NCBI GenBank assembly: GCA_018398585.1
Contig: JAGTTD010000001.1
Span: 33,991,938 to 34,055,937 of the forward strand
From: Simmondsia chinensis
Taxonomy: Eukaryota; Streptophyta; Magnoliopsida; Caryophyllales; Simmondsiaceae
Length of the DNA stretch: 64,000 bases
Reading direction: 5' to 3'
Under the pieces are notes generated by a model that was not told the DNA's origin, ran no database searches, and saw nothing but the letters and a program-made list of their open reading frames with translations. The translations under genes were made by a program, and so were the position numbers. Below, piece by piece: positions 1 through 10,598 of this stretch (positions within the stretch are counted from its first letter, which is position 1; each line of letters starts with the position of its first letter).

Positions 1-340
1 CACACTTGATGGGATCCACCTATATAGGTGTGGGAGTGTGGCCGCTCCCTATGAAGGTTTAAGACTTGCCTTCTAGAGTGCCTATGAATATCCAGAACGA
101 GTGCATGGCCGATAAAACACGCCAAACTGCAGGAGTTGCCAAGATATGGAGTTTGGTATGTATCCAGGTGGAAGACTATACAACCCCTTGTGATGTTCAA
201 GACGAAAGTCACCTTGCAAGATGTTGGTCCTAAACTTGGGTTACACTAGGTGATGATTTAAGTCACGAGACATCAGCACTGAAAAACTAAACTCCCTTTG
301 CCCAATCTATTCTTCTTTATTCTCTTCCGCTTGTATCAAT
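1..340 (+). other. 3' non-coding tail of an LTR retroelement
   Basis: No open frame of note. The stretch leads directly into a purine-rich block and a TGTTGG sequence that looks like an LTR start, so I read it as the untranslated region between the pol end and the 3' LTR of a plus-strand Ty1/copia-type element that enters from outside the window. No protein domain supports this, only position and the downstream motif. Confidence 0.3.
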
Positions 341-350
341 TGTGGGGGAT
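341..350 (+). other. Polypurine tract (plus-strand priming site)
   Basis: The bases TGTGGGGGAT lie immediately before TGTTGGAAAA. In plant copia elements a G-rich tract ending in GAT directly precedes the 3' LTR that starts TGTTGG, and the same arrangement recurs here before 22244 and before 61017. Function is inferred from that arrangement. Confidence 0.4.
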
Positions 351-774
351 TGTTGGAAAAATGATATAAGCTAACCTTTAGATTTTGGAGGTTGCGTCCC
401 ACATTGGAAAAAAAATGTAGATGATCCTTTACTTAACGGCTACACAAAATCAGTTACTCTTCCTCTTACTAAAATGTCCACAAGTAACCCATAAAATTTC
501 TTCAACTATTATCAGCAATACAGAACCTGAATTTATACTTGATCTGTTCGTCCTACGTCTGCTTTGTTGGTGTTTAATGTTTCCAAATAATACTAATGGT
601 GTTTGGGGTCTTTGACATATTTGAGGTAAATAATGATCTATCTTGAAGTTATGTTTTGAAAATATTAGTCCTATTAGAACAATACTACAAGCACAATAAT
701 AATAAATCGAAGGCTCCCGTCATGACAGAGTTTGGGGGGCAATATATATGTAACCTTACCCTACAAGGTGCTAG
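351..774 (+). mobile_element. Probable 3' LTR remnant, copia type
   Basis: Starts with TGTTGG and carries the phrase TCCCACATTGG near 400, which is common near the 5' end of plant copia LTRs. I could not find the partner LTR or a clear CA end. The hAT element at 783 was inserted just beyond or inside it, so the 3' boundary is open. The short plus-strand open frame at 421-615 has no recognisable domain. Confidence 0.3.
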
Positions 775-782
775 CCGACAAG
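775..782. repeat. Left 8-bp target-site duplication of the hAT element
   Basis: CCGACAAG here is repeated exactly at 3831-3838, on either side of the terminal inverted repeats. An 8-bp duplication is the hallmark of hAT insertion. Confidence 0.92.
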
Positions 783-798
783 TAGAGCTGGCCACGGG
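783..798 (+). repeat. hAT left terminal inverted repeat
   Basis: Pairs with 3815-3830 on the opposite strand with only a few mismatches. Together with the flanking CCGACAAG copies it fixes the element boundary to the base. Confidence 0.88.
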
Positions 799-1148
799 CC
801 GGGCCGGGAGGGCTCCAGGGCCTGACCCGGCTCGGGCCTGGGCCCGGGTTGGCCCCTTTTTCGTCAGCTTTAAAAAAAATACAAAATTTAAAAAATACAA
901 AGTCATTTTGTACTAAAATTATTATAATTCATTGATAAATAATATGAGATATAAATACATTTTATCCCAAGCTTTAATAATGCTAAATATATGTAATAAA
1001 ATAAAATATATAATAAGTAATAGTAAATAATGGTAAATAAATAACGTAACGAGTACAAATACAATACAATTGGAGCCTAATATTTAAAAGTATAAATTTG
1101 TTTATCAAAAAATACAAAGTAAATAATTGACATACAAAAGTGTTGATA

Positions 1149-3382
1149 TCAGTCGCATGGGGGGGGGGGGGGGGGGGTTGCTGTGCCATCATGTGACGTA
1201 TCAGTAGTGCGGTCGTTTTCTTCATCGCTTGATGAATCCAGCCTCATTTTCTGTTGATTCCTTGTCTCAGCTAGCTGCCAATCTTTCAAGCACACAGACA
1301 TCTCCAAGCTTGACGGTGATAGCTTCGCCCTCTTCGTTCCAAGCAACCTGCCACCAAGACTGAAAGCACACTTCGATGCTACTGAAGACACCGGACAACT
1401 TAGTATATCACGTGCCATGGTGGAGAGCACGGGATACTGGGCTTGGTTTGTGTTCCACCATTGTAAAAGATCAAAATGCAGTTTGGCCGGCGTCGCGAAA
1501 ATATGGAGCAACAGTGTCCGCAAATAATAATCTAGGTCATCGCATGTTGTGGGGTCTACTGTGGGCGTAAATTGCTCCAACAGCTTCATCGAATATGACA
1601 TGTGTGAACTACTTCCACTAGATGTGGAAGATCCTATTACAGTAGTACTAGGATATGGATTATTGGACTCTAATTTTCGGGAATAGTGGGAAAATAAACT
1701 GTGCAAGTCATTATCGACTTCGGCAATGAAAGTGTCAATATTGAGACTAGGATACAAATATTTGAAAAAATGTTGGAAAAACAAGTTTAAACCCCCGCGT
1801 TTACAACGAGGATCTAAAATAGTTGCTAAGCAGTTTGTAAGGGGTAATTCAGAAAAATATTTAGCAAACTTTTCTTTCATTGCCTTAATCGATTCGAACA
1901 AAATGGGGTTGGATTCATTACCCGCCATCCAATTTACAATATCAAGCAATCTTGATATTGCTTGAGGTATGTTCGGATAGTAGCAACCCGAAAAAAATGT
2001 CATGGCCTCTTTAAACATGCAAAAAAAATTAAAAATTTCATCGATTATCTCCCAATGTATATTGTTCAGGTTATAATCGCTCCATTTTGGACGATTGTCC
2101 TATGCAAATTCCATCAGAATGTCTTTATAGTGTAGAATGCGCTCTAATATTTCTACCGTAGATGACCACCTAGTTTGGAAGTCTAGTTTGAATTGTTTAT
2201 GTTCTATGCCATGCAACCTACATAAATTTCTAAATCTTTTTTTCTAGTGTCGGATGATTTAATAGATATTATTACAGATCTTAAGGTGTTAAGGGATGCG
2301 TTTACTAGCTCTAAACCATCCATTACCATTAAATGCAAAATGTGACAAATGCAACGAAGATGGAAACACTTCCCACCTAACATGGGTCTAATGTGCCTAA
2401 TTAAATGTGTAATGGATGCAGCGTTACTGATAGCATTGTCGAACATAATACTGAAGACACGACGCTCTATGCCCCAGTAGCGGACTGCCGACATAATTGC
2501 ACCCATAATTATCTTGGCAATGTGGGGGTAATCTAAATAAGCAAAATGAATTATTCTCTTTTGAAGGGTGTAGGAGTCATCGATCCAGTGTGTCGTTATA
2601 CACATATAAGGCACACCGGGTTTCGACTTCCATGTATCCGACGTCAACGAGAACATGTTCGTGTTCATTGCAAAAAGTGTTAAGATCTCAGCTTTCATCC
2701 TATGGTACTCCGTAAATGCGTCCCGCTTTACGATGTTCCGAGGAACCCTCACAATGGCGGGGTTCACCCATTTTTGGAGGTAGTCAACGAAATATTGGTC
2801 TTTGCCGACATTGAAAGGCCTTTCACCCAAAATTATATATTTAGCTAGCCCCTTTTGATTGCCCTCTTGAGAGAACCTAAAATTAGCAAGTGCACCGGTC
2901 ACTTGCTGTACTAGACGATGTTGGCTCTTATCTGGGCATTGCTCGGGTTGGCACCTAAGTATATGTCTGCTTAATGTGCCTGTCCCACTGCCATGTTGAT
3001 GGCTAAAGGATCTAGGTGGGTCACATAATTTACAAGTTGCTTTATTAGTTGTCCTATTAAGGGTAAAGTGATTTTATACCCCACTAGTTGTACGCCTACT
3101 AGTACCAATACTACTTCCAGGCTAGGCTTTGGTGGTGGGCATGGGTTCCTCATCAGCTTGTGAGTCTCCACTCTCACCACCCGACTCATGATAATATTGT
3201 TGTTGTTCAAAGTCCCAATTTATGCTATCATCAGTGTATGGGGGTGATGGGCCTGGTTGTATAAAAGCTTGTTCTTCGGTATTAAGGTCGACAATTCTAC
3301 TCCTTTCAGGGATTCTGGGTGGCCGAGAAGAGTTAGAACTAGCACGACCGACTCCAAAGGATGATGAAGAGTTGTGTGCCAT
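1149..3382 (-). pseudogene. hAT transposase, BED finger and dimerisation domain (broken)
   Basis: Reads right to left. From the Met at 3382 come 86 residues, acidic and low-complexity, then a TAG at 3122-3124 and a TAA at 3074-3076 in the same frame. A BED zinc finger follows (C-x2-C in ATCKLCD, then SRHILRC, about 3020-2960). The frame continues through the DDE/RNase H-like core with LTSDTWKS and MFDNAISNAAS until a one-base slip in a seven-T run at 2237-2243. The second part, from about 2230 to 1149 with a TAG at 2100-2102, carries the C-terminal hAT dimerisation domain: LLQWWNTNQAQYPVLS and ARDILSCPVSSVASKCAFS. Domain order and content match plant RICESLEEPER/DAYSLEEPER-like transposases, about 680 residues. 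Three stops and one frameshift make it non-functional. The last residues are a proline run encoded by a 19-G tract. Confidence 0.9.
1159..1177. repeat. 19-bp poly-G tract
   Basis: An uninterrupted G run at the 3' end of the transposase frame, where it encodes a run of prolines on the minus strand. It is one of three G/C homopolymers of about 20 bp in the window. Confidence 0.95.
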
Positions 3383-3814
3383 ATTAGTGTAAGTGATTAG
3401 TATTTATAAAATGTAAGTAGTAATGCAAATTAAATAGCTAAAATTACGAACCAAATAAAATTGCGATACTAAAATTACCGAAACGAGAGAACAATGAAAT
3501 TCGAACTTCAGGCAAACACTTTATGAACTTCAAACTTTAGAGCACAATGTTGCAATTAGCAAAGTTGAAGAAGATGGAGATGATGAAGATGATGAATGTA
3601 TAGAGAGAGAAGAGAGGATTGAAGATTTAGTGAGGAAATGAGTTAAGGAGGATTAGGTATTTATAGGAAAAAAAATATAATTTTTTTTTTTTATTAGGAG
3701 GAGGGGGTGCAACGGCTCTCTCCCCCTCCAAAAGAGCCGTTGGAGCAACGGCTACCGGGCCTGGGCCTGGGCCTAGGCCCGGCCCACATAGACGGGTAGC
3801 CGGGCCGACGCGGT

Positions 3815-3830
3815 CCGTTGGCCACCTCTA
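3815..3830 (-). repeat. hAT right terminal inverted repeat
   Basis: Reverse complement TAGAGGTGGCCAACGG, matching the left end at 783. It lies directly against the right copy of the target duplication. Confidence 0.88.
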
Positions 3831-3838
3831 CCGACAAG
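3831..3838. repeat. Right 8-bp target-site duplication of the hAT element
   Basis: CCGACAAG, identical to 775-782. Confidence 0.92.
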
Positions 3839-5037
3839 CAAATTTACTTGAAATCTATTATAGCAATCAATATCTATCTTCAAATTTGAGGTTGGTAACC
3901 ATGCTATCTCCACTCAAAATCCAAAAAGCGTCGAATCCAATTAATCTAGATATCCTTTTAATATTTTTTAAACATACAAGGACCAAAAAAAAAAAAAAAA
4001 AAAAGCGCACAAAAATGCTTTGTATAACTATTAAGAGCATTTAAGAAACTGCACACATTTCTAAAAATTATGGGTGCTGATAAAAAATGTAAGATTAACA
4101 GAAACATTTATGTAAGACTCCCATGGGGTAGGGGTGATTAAAGAGTCACCAGTCATGTCTTGGTACTTTTGCCAATTGTGATCTATATTATATTAAGGTA
4201 ACATTCTTCTCTTCATATTTATAATACATATACATTGGTGCTCTTTTTTAGTTTTGCCAACAAGTTACTCATTTTTTTATGTTAATATAAGAGAATAAAA
4301 GCCTTTCATCCTTTGTTACAAATGGAGTAAAATATAATGTAAAAATAATTTTAAGGTTCCCACATTAATAATTTTGTAATTGAAACTTATTTTTTTGAGA
4401 AATAGTTCAAACTTAATGAAGAAACGAAATGAAAAATATTGATAAACACAAGTTAATTATGTCATATAGAGCTAAGGAACTAAATATTTATCTTGCCCAA
4501 GATTTTGTTTTGAACTTTTTTAGACCATTTAGTTATGGGGAACTAAATTTATCTTATCGGCATTAGTTCCTCGACGTATTTTACAAAAACTTGGGTCATA
4601 TGACGAAAAATGATATAATACACCAAATAGGTGATGGCATACTTAGGGTTTCGGATACTAAATAACTCACACGTGATGTTTGCAGTCTAAAAAGAATTAT
4701 TCGCTACCCTAAAGTAGTAAAGTGTAATAAACCGCACCATATTATTTAATATAGTTTTATATTCAAATTACATGTACTGAACTTTTTTAACTTAGACAAT
4801 TACATTACACTTGAGTCCAAAGTAAAATTTTACATAAATTAAAGCTATTTAATTACAAAATAAAAAAAACTCTCCGGCGCTTCCCTCTTGCATTTTAAAG
4901 CCTATCCTTTTTTCCCATAAAGTCAACAAAATCAAAAAAACTGTCCACTTCACAAATTAGAAAAACTATTAACTCTACTTTAAACTTCCCACTCAGTCAA
5001 GGTAGGACTATCTGGAGTAGATTTTAATTCCAATCTT
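3839..5037. other. AT-rich stretch without recognisable gene
   Basis: About 1.2 kb, strongly AT-rich, with an A run near 3987-4003. I see no open frame with a domain, no RNA gene and no terminal repeats. It may be decayed intergenic or old element sequence. Confidence 0.6.
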
Positions 5038-5056
5038 TGCTCTATACATCCTAATA

Positions 5057-5121
5057 GACCCTACTTATGTAGGAGCCCTTTGAGGCGCTGTGATTGTTGT
5101 TTTTGTTGTTGTTGTTGTTGA
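5057..5121 (+). mobile_element. 65-bp 5'-truncated RTE LINE tail
   Basis: The sequence runs from GACCCTACTTATGTAGGAGC into TTG repeats, the characteristic 3' end of plant RTE-clade LINEs. It is flanked by a 19-bp target duplication, TGCTCTATACATCCTAATA at 5038-5056 and TGCTCAATACATCCTAATA at 5122-5140 (18 of 19 matching). Only the very end of the LINE was copied, so no coding sequence is present. Compare 11432-11467 and 38516-38570. Confidence 0.82.
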
Positions 5122-5364
5122 TGCTCAATACATCCTAATAAACATAAGATATATATCATTTAGGTATTGTGGCTATTGTTGTTTTTTGGATTAAAAAAAA
5201 CAAAAAAATCTACTACCCCAGAACCCCACCAAGCGCGTAACCCCCTAACCCCCTTTACCTTTATAAATAAGGACATCTATAAACAAAATGGTAGATTTAA
5301 TCAATGAGTAATTAATAAGCGTTTATATATAATAGTCTATTGAGTTTGAAAGTTAAGACTATCA

Positions 5365-6033
5365 ATGAAAACCTTCCATGGTCAATCTGACGAAGAGAAA
5401 AAGGAAAAACTAAGGAGGAGCATTGTAGGAGAAGCTGAGTTTGATATTGAAGTCTGTATGCTGAAGAGAAGTATTCAAGAGGACAGTGGCCTTGAGTGTG
5501 CAGTACAACATATGGGAGGGATTGCATTTCTTATCACATTTGAGTACATTGAGGTTAGGGACTGGATCTTGTCAAACACCTAGGGCTGGATTAAGAGATG
5601 GTCGACTAAAGTGAAGAAGTGGACAGAGTTTGATCAAAGCCTTAAGAGGAAGGCATGGCTATCATGCTACGGAGTACCATTACACACGTGGAATTCTCAA
5701 AACTTTATTAAAATTGGCAAAAGTTGGGGTCAGGTCTTAGTGGTGGATACTAGGTGAAATGGACATGAGTCATTGGAAGTGGGGAAGATTTTTGTGGAGA
5801 CTAAGGCACCGCATTGCATAGATGAGAAAGCTACCTTTATTGTTGGCCAAGGAAGACATACAATTCACATCATGGAAGGAGGTCAGATTCTAATGGAAGA
5901 ATTTATTACACTTAGTGCACAAATCCAGGCTGAGGCTAAATCCAAGGAGGCCCCTACCAATATAGTGAATGAGAATGTCGGTATGGTGGTGACAGATCCC
6001 GAAGATGGCAGACCGGGCTGTGATGAAGGATAG
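5365..6033 (+). pseudogene. DUF4283-like fragment (L1 ORF1 or captured host segment)
   Basis: A single frame runs from the Met at 5365 to a stop after 6030, interrupted by TAG at 5581-5583 and TGA near 5755. Recognisable parts are RRSIVGEAEF, FLITFEYIEVRDWIL and WLSCYGVPLHTWNSQNFIK, which follow the pattern of the DUF4283 domain of plant L1 ORF1 proteins and related nucleic-acid-binding proteins (V/A-W-V-x-C-Y-G-V-P-x-H-x-W-N). The C-terminal zinc knuckle seen in some family members is absent. It runs directly into a CACTA end fragment at 6036, so it may be either a LINE remnant or a gene piece captured by that CACTA element. The domain call is from motif memory. Confidence 0.6.
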
Positions 6034-6035
6034 TA

Positions 6036-6343
6036 AATGTAAGATAGTAAAGCTTACCTACAACGTTGGTTCACCTTTGAATATAAAGCTTAGTATCCTA
6101 TACTATTGTATATAAGCTAATACTATATAGTTATCAGTATGGGATTTATAAATTTTGACACAACAAAGAATTTTTCTACTCATCAACCAAAATGCAGGTG
6201 GGAGGTTTCAAATTATTAATTCAATAGTATCAAAAGTATTTCCGATGATATTCTTATACCCCTATTAGTATCACATATAAACTGATACTATAGAGTTAGT
6301 AGTATCAGATATAAAATTTTCCGACGTAACAAAGTATTCTTAT
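6036..6343 (+). mobile_element. CACTA right-end subterminal fragment
   Basis: Closely resembles the right subterminal region of the large CACTA element (compare 37660-37960): both contain AAAGCTTAGTATCCTATACT, then a block with ATATAAACTGATACTATAG and CAAAGTATT. The fragment stops inside a repeat unit near 6343 and lacks the terminal CACTA repeat. The break abuts gypsy coding sequence, so a deletion or rearrangement joined the two. Confidence 0.72.
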
Positions 6344-6344
6344 A

Positions 6345-8314
6345 CCGTCCTTCTTTGGCATTAATGAAGTCGACACTGCACAAGGACTCAAACTCTCCCT
6401 GATAAACTCCTGGGCGAGCAGTTCCTCCACCTAGTGCCTCAACTCCTCATGCTCTGATGGACTCATACGGTGGTGAGGCCTATTCGGCAAAGCAGCCCCT
6501 GGCAGCAGATCAATGCGGTGTTGTATGTCTTTCAATTGCGGTAGTGTATCCGGTAACTCCTCCGAAAAGACAGTGAACTCACTCAGCAAGGCGGCAACCT
6601 CACTCGGTATCTCCCTTGGATTCACCTCACTTTCTTTCCCAATCAACACAAAAACAATCTTGGTTTTGCCAACCTCCTTGGCCATCATAGCTCTGCCCTG
6701 AACGCCTGGGTGTTGAGCTGTTAAAGCTCGCGGCGCCTCATCCTTCTTGGGCAACAAGATAATCTTCGTCCCCTCGAAGATGAAGTTATACATGTTCTTC
6801 TGTCTGTCATGGATGGCACATTTATCGTATTGTCACCGGCACCCCTACAATAGGTGGCAAGCGTCCACGATCGTCAGATCAAACTCCATCCTTGTACTTT
6901 GACCCAATCGAAAACCTTACCAAGCATTGTTTACACACGGTTACCTAGTTTCCTTTCTTGAGCCACAATAACATGCATGAACTAGGATGAGCCTCTATCT
7001 TTAATCCTAAGTTGGCGACAGCCTCCTTGTAAATCACGTTCTCACAACTTCCCGAGTCTATCATCATGCGGCATACTCTAACGCTAATGGTGCAGGTGGT
7101 CAGGAAGATGTTACTCCTCAGCCATCCATCTCCCGTCTCTTCTCTCGGCGAAATGCAAGCACGGCTAATCACAAGTAGGCATCCTTCTTCACCTGCCACA
7201 GTGCCTTCTTCCAGTGCCGCCAACTCAGTCTGGGTTCCTTGCTCACTAACCCCGCCATCTTCTTCGTGGAGCTCCTCAATGTAAAGACCCTTACCTGATC
7301 TGTCACCCTTACGACAATCAGTAGCACGGCGTCCCATCTCTCCACATTTGAGGCATCGGGTCCTTGAAGTACCTGCCAAATCTTGAGTAACCAGCTTACT
7401 TGTTATAGCCACTACTGGCCTAGTCTGTGTGCTTTGATTTGGCAGTGCTCTTACTTGGTCTCGTCTACCAATCTGTGCTCCCCAAGCTTTGCCAACATGG
7501 CAATACCTTTGTTGCTACTAAAGATTCATGGCTCTCTGGCTTGCCTATCAGACAAAAATGATGTTGAACGTTTTCAATACCTCTTGTATAAACTCCTTCA
7601 ATCCGTCAGCAGAATGATCAGCCAATTGCTCCCCCCTCTCTGCCAAGACATTCCTTGTGACCAATAAATAGAACTCCATTGTGTACTCCTCCATGGATCT
7701 AGGGCTCTTACGTAACCCTTGCAAACGCAGGTACATCACCTTGGCGTGATTATAATGAAGGAAGGCACCTCTCATGCGCTTTTTCATCCTTTCCCATGTC
7801 TCTATCTTCATCTTCCCTTGACAAAGCCGTGTGTGTTTCAGCTATTGCCACTAGGTGGCGACTCTACCCCATAATTGGGTAGTAACCAATGGTACCTTCT
7901 TTCTCTCTGGCACCTCCTTGAACTCGAGGACCTCCTCCGCCATAGTATGCCAATCCCAGAAATCCTCTGGACGTCCTCCTCCATTGAACTCTGGAATCTC
8001 AATCCGGAGACCAGATTCCCACCTCCAATCATCAAAATCAGTGGTGTTGTCGGTATGCGGCCGATGCCTCCTCAGCCTCCGATCTAGTAACTCAGCATCC
8101 GGAAATGGGTTTTGGAAGCTCTCGTACGTGTTGACCTTGCCACCCTCACTGCTCGATTTTGAGGTTGCTTGTCCCAGTCTCGATCGGGGTTGGCACCCAA
8201 TTGAATCAAGCACCTTTCGATGGGCCGAAATGTCTCTTCCATGTCCTCGAACTTCAAGTCATTATGCCATTGTACGTCTCCGATGGTGGCGTACCTTTGT
8301 TGCCCACGGGCCAT
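6345..8314 (-). pseudogene. gypsy gag-pol remnant
   Basis: Gag lies at 8314-7548 and includes LRIEIPEFNGGGRPEDFWDW and RMRGAFLHYNHAKVMYLRLQ, typical retrotransposon gag. A degenerate zinc knuckle follows, CLKCGEMGRRATDC at about 7360-7320, in which the usual His is replaced. The aspartic protease at about 7090-7030 reads MMIDSGSCENVIYKEA, with the catalytic DSG intact. The frame at 6793-6345 ends with FSEELPDTLPQLKDIQHRID and a truncated RT start (MPKKDG). Gag is spread over several frames with stops. In a living element this polyprotein would make the particle, process itself and copy the RNA in the cytoplasm; here most of RT, RNase H and integrase are absent. Confidence 0.85.
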
Positions 8315-8323
8315 CTCACCAAC

Positions 8324-8674
8324 TGATGCAGTGCTTAAGTAGAAAATTGGGGAATGGGAAGGTTCAACGGCCTTCCCTTACTTTCTCATTATGAAACAGT
8401 AAGAACTCGGAGAAAATAAGTTACTCAATTTCTCACAACCCAAGAAACAGAGAAATCCCTAGAAACTTTGAGAATAAAATCTAAAAACTTTAAATAATGC
8501 TAAACTATAGATTTTTTTTCCTCCTCAAATAGAGGAGCTAGTTGATTAAGAATAAAAGGCTAAAAGATAGTTACAAATAAATAAAAACTAATCCTTCTAG
8601 AAGTCAAACTCTCCTCAGCCGCGTCCGCTCCCTCTTTATCCACCAACCCTCTTATCCTGCAAGTAGCTGCATCA
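8324..8674 (-). repeat. 5' LTR of the truncated gypsy element
   Basis: 351 bp, begins TGATGCAGTG and ends AGCTGCATCA, giving an eight-base terminal inverted repeat. The block GGGAAGGTTCAACGGCCTT near the left end is shared with the LTRs at 14009, 15125 and 11418. It is shorter than those LTRs (about 500 bp), so it carries an internal deletion or is a subfamily variant. Confidence 0.82.
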
Positions 8675-8912
8675 TTATTAGTTTTAATTCTTTTCTAGAG
8701 ACAAGAACGACCTCTAGAAAACCATGAGAAACCAACACTATCACCGCTAAATTGTTACAAACTAGGTTCTAGTGATATATATGGGACCGAAGTCACTATG
8801 ACTTCAAAATTTAGGATGAAAAAGCTCCATCTCAAAAATATTCCATGGAGAATTAAGACGGATTTGAGAAGGGCTTATTCATTTTAGATTTGAAAACAAT
8901 CAATATCTATGG

Positions 8913-9870
8913 TGTTGGTGGTATCGTTAGAGATGACTTTTATTAAGACTGATTTACAACTCAAAAGCCCCAAAGATTAAACGATACACCAAAGAATGAA
9001 CTAAAAGCGATAAACAACAATAACACAAGATTTTACGTCGTTCAGACTCCAAAAAGATGGTCCTAGTACACACGACTCCCTATTATTGGAGAAGTCTATC
9101 CATTATGTTAGAGCCATTACAAATTATGAGCAAAATTTACCACCCATATACAACTTACATAGAAAAAACCTAGGCTTCTAAGACAAATTCCTCAAATCTA
9201 AACCCTAATCAAACTTATCTTCTCACTAGAACCCTTGAATTGGCACGGATGAGCAAGAGAAGAAATTAGGGTTGGGGTTTTGTGTTGAAGAACAGCAATA
9301 AGGGAAAAGAAAACGAAGTGAGAAAGAGAGAAAATGTAAGAAAATGAATTTTGGTTCTCAACTTTCTCTTTCTTGACCCCTTAAATACCCCCTGCCCTCT
9401 TATCCGCGACGCACCCCCAACTCCCAATCTCAACTGTTGATGAACGCACGAACAAACATCCCATATTGAATAAAAGAAACATAGATCGGGTGCAAAAGAA
9501 GCCGAAACGCGTCCTTGGCTGGCCGTTAGATGGAAGGCGCACATCAAGCAAAAGGTGGGACAAAAGATGATATGGGTAGATGAGTAATGGCACAGGGAAC
9601 AAATAGCATGCACAGGCAGGGGCAAAAGAGTTTGGCCAAAAAAACTTAAAATCGGAAAGGAATGGCCCATAATTTCTAGTTAATTACACAATTGCCACCA
9701 CGTGTTCAGATTCTCTAAACGATGGATTTTGATCTTTATACTTAACCAAGTTATGTGCTTTATGAGCCTATTAAAATCCTAACATTATATCTAACCTCTT
9801 TTTAGCTCATTTTAGCCCTAAATTATTATTATGCCATGGTCTAGCATATATAGGAACCACTTATTCAACA
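8913..9870 (-). repeat. 3' LTR of the outer copia element
   Basis: 958 bp, starts TGTTGGTGGTATCG and ends TTATTCAACA. Aligns along its length with 42163-43111, for example the shared CTTTCTCTTTCTTG block upstream of CCCTTAAATACCC. If the second copy of a 43-bp duplication is used as the end, the LTR would extend to 9913. Confidence 0.85.
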
Positions 9871-9927
9871 AGCTCCACCTTGTTTAGCATATATAGGAAC
9901 CAATTATTCAACAAGCTCCACCTTGTT
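9842..9927. repeat. 43-bp tandem duplication across the LTR/PPT junction
   Basis: Two copies, 9842-9884 and 9885-9927, each holding the LTR end AGCATATATAGGAACCA, TTATTCAACA and the polypurine tract (minus strand CAAGGTGGAGCT). They differ at a single base. The other LTR at 43111 shows only one copy, so the duplication is local and later or arose at integration. Confidence 0.85.
9871..9882 (-). other. Polypurine tract of the outer copia element
   Basis: Minus strand CAAGGTGGAGCT directly before the LTR start TGTTGAATAAG. This is where plus-strand DNA synthesis would be primed. It is duplicated once at 9914-9925. Confidence 0.65.
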
Positions 9928-10052
9928 TACTACATATACAAATCACTAGACAAACTCTGGTACTAAGCAGCAATTTACTAAATTTGAGGTTCAACCCCGA
10001 TTCTAGTCCTTTTGGACTAGTTTGACACGCTTGAAAAGCTTTTCCAATGGGA

Positions 10053-10079
10053 CACTACAAGAAAAATTCCCTTAAGTAT
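10053..10079 (+). repeat. CACTA left terminal inverted repeat
   Basis: Starts CACTACAAGAAAAA and is preceded by the GGA target duplication. Pairs with 38329-38355. Confidence 0.9.
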
Positions 10080-10598
10080 AAAAATTAACCAATAGTAAAG
10101 GCCATCTTTCCGATACTATAACACTATACTATTGAAAATTTGATCCGATACCATTTCGATACTAATTCTTGCAACACTAAAGGGTTGGTGTCAGAAAACA
10201 ACATCCGCCACTAAAGGATAGAAGGCAATAGTAACGGATAACTCTTTTGCATCGGAGAATTACCGATACCAAAAGGTCACCTAGCAGTATCGAATAATTT
10301 TTTCGATACTATTAATGTCATTAGTCTCGAATTATTTCTGACACTGAAGGTTCACCTAATAGTATCGGATACTATTTTTGATACCATTAACAAGTCACCT
10401 AATAGTATCGGATAATATTCTTGATACTATTAATAGCTCACCTAATAATATTAGATAATATTTTCGATACTATTAATGGCTCACCTAATAGCTTCGGATA
10501 ATGTTTTCGATGCCATTAATGTCATTAGTCTCATATTGTTTCTGACATTAAAGGTTCAACTAATAGTATCAGATACTATTTTATTCTTGCACTATTTT
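10080..10598. repeat. CACTA left subterminal repeat region
   Basis: About ten degenerate copies of a unit built from TCACCTAATAGTATCGGATA followed by TTTTCGATACTATTAATG, in direct and partly inverted order. Such arrays bind the TNPA-like protein in En/Spm elements; that role is inferred. The pattern resumes at about 26946-27066 beyond the gypsy insertion, which shows that the gypsy entered this region. Confidence 0.8.

Larger units (their letters stand above)
783..3830 (-). mobile_element. Complete hAT DNA transposon with decayed transposase
   Basis: 3,048 bp, bounded by a perfect 8-bp target duplication. The left end TAGAGCTGGCCACGG and the reverse complement of the right end, TAGAGGTGGCCAACGG, form short imperfect terminal inverted repeats of the TAGAG type. 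Both ends continue into GC-rich subterminal blocks with repeated GGGCC and GGCCC words (about 795-860 and 3755-3810), the usual transposase-binding landscape of plant hATs, in sharp contrast to the AT-rich body. It encodes one minus-strand transposase that is broken, so the element cannot supply its own enzyme, but its ends could still be moved in trans. The intact duplication suggests insertion more recent than most elements around it. Confidence 0.92.
6344..8674 (-). mobile_element. Truncated Ty3/gypsy element: 5' LTR, gag, protease, start of RT
   Basis: Minus strand, so the 5' end is at the right. Order: 5' LTR 8324-8674, gag, zinc knuckle, protease, then the first residues of reverse transcriptase, cut at about 6344 by the CACTA fragment. 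The rest of pol and the 3' LTR are missing. The same LTR family (TGATGCAG...CTGCATCA) occurs as a complete short element at 14009-15620 and as a solo LTR at 11418-11977, so this is the coding member of a family with three copies in the window. The primer-binding site seen next to the LTR of the 14009 element is missing here, a small deletion. Confidence 0.85.

Noticed and set aside
9266..9670. 134-residue minus-strand open frame
   Set aside because: Lies wholly inside the copia LTR and is not conserved as an open frame in the partner LTR at 42163-43111.
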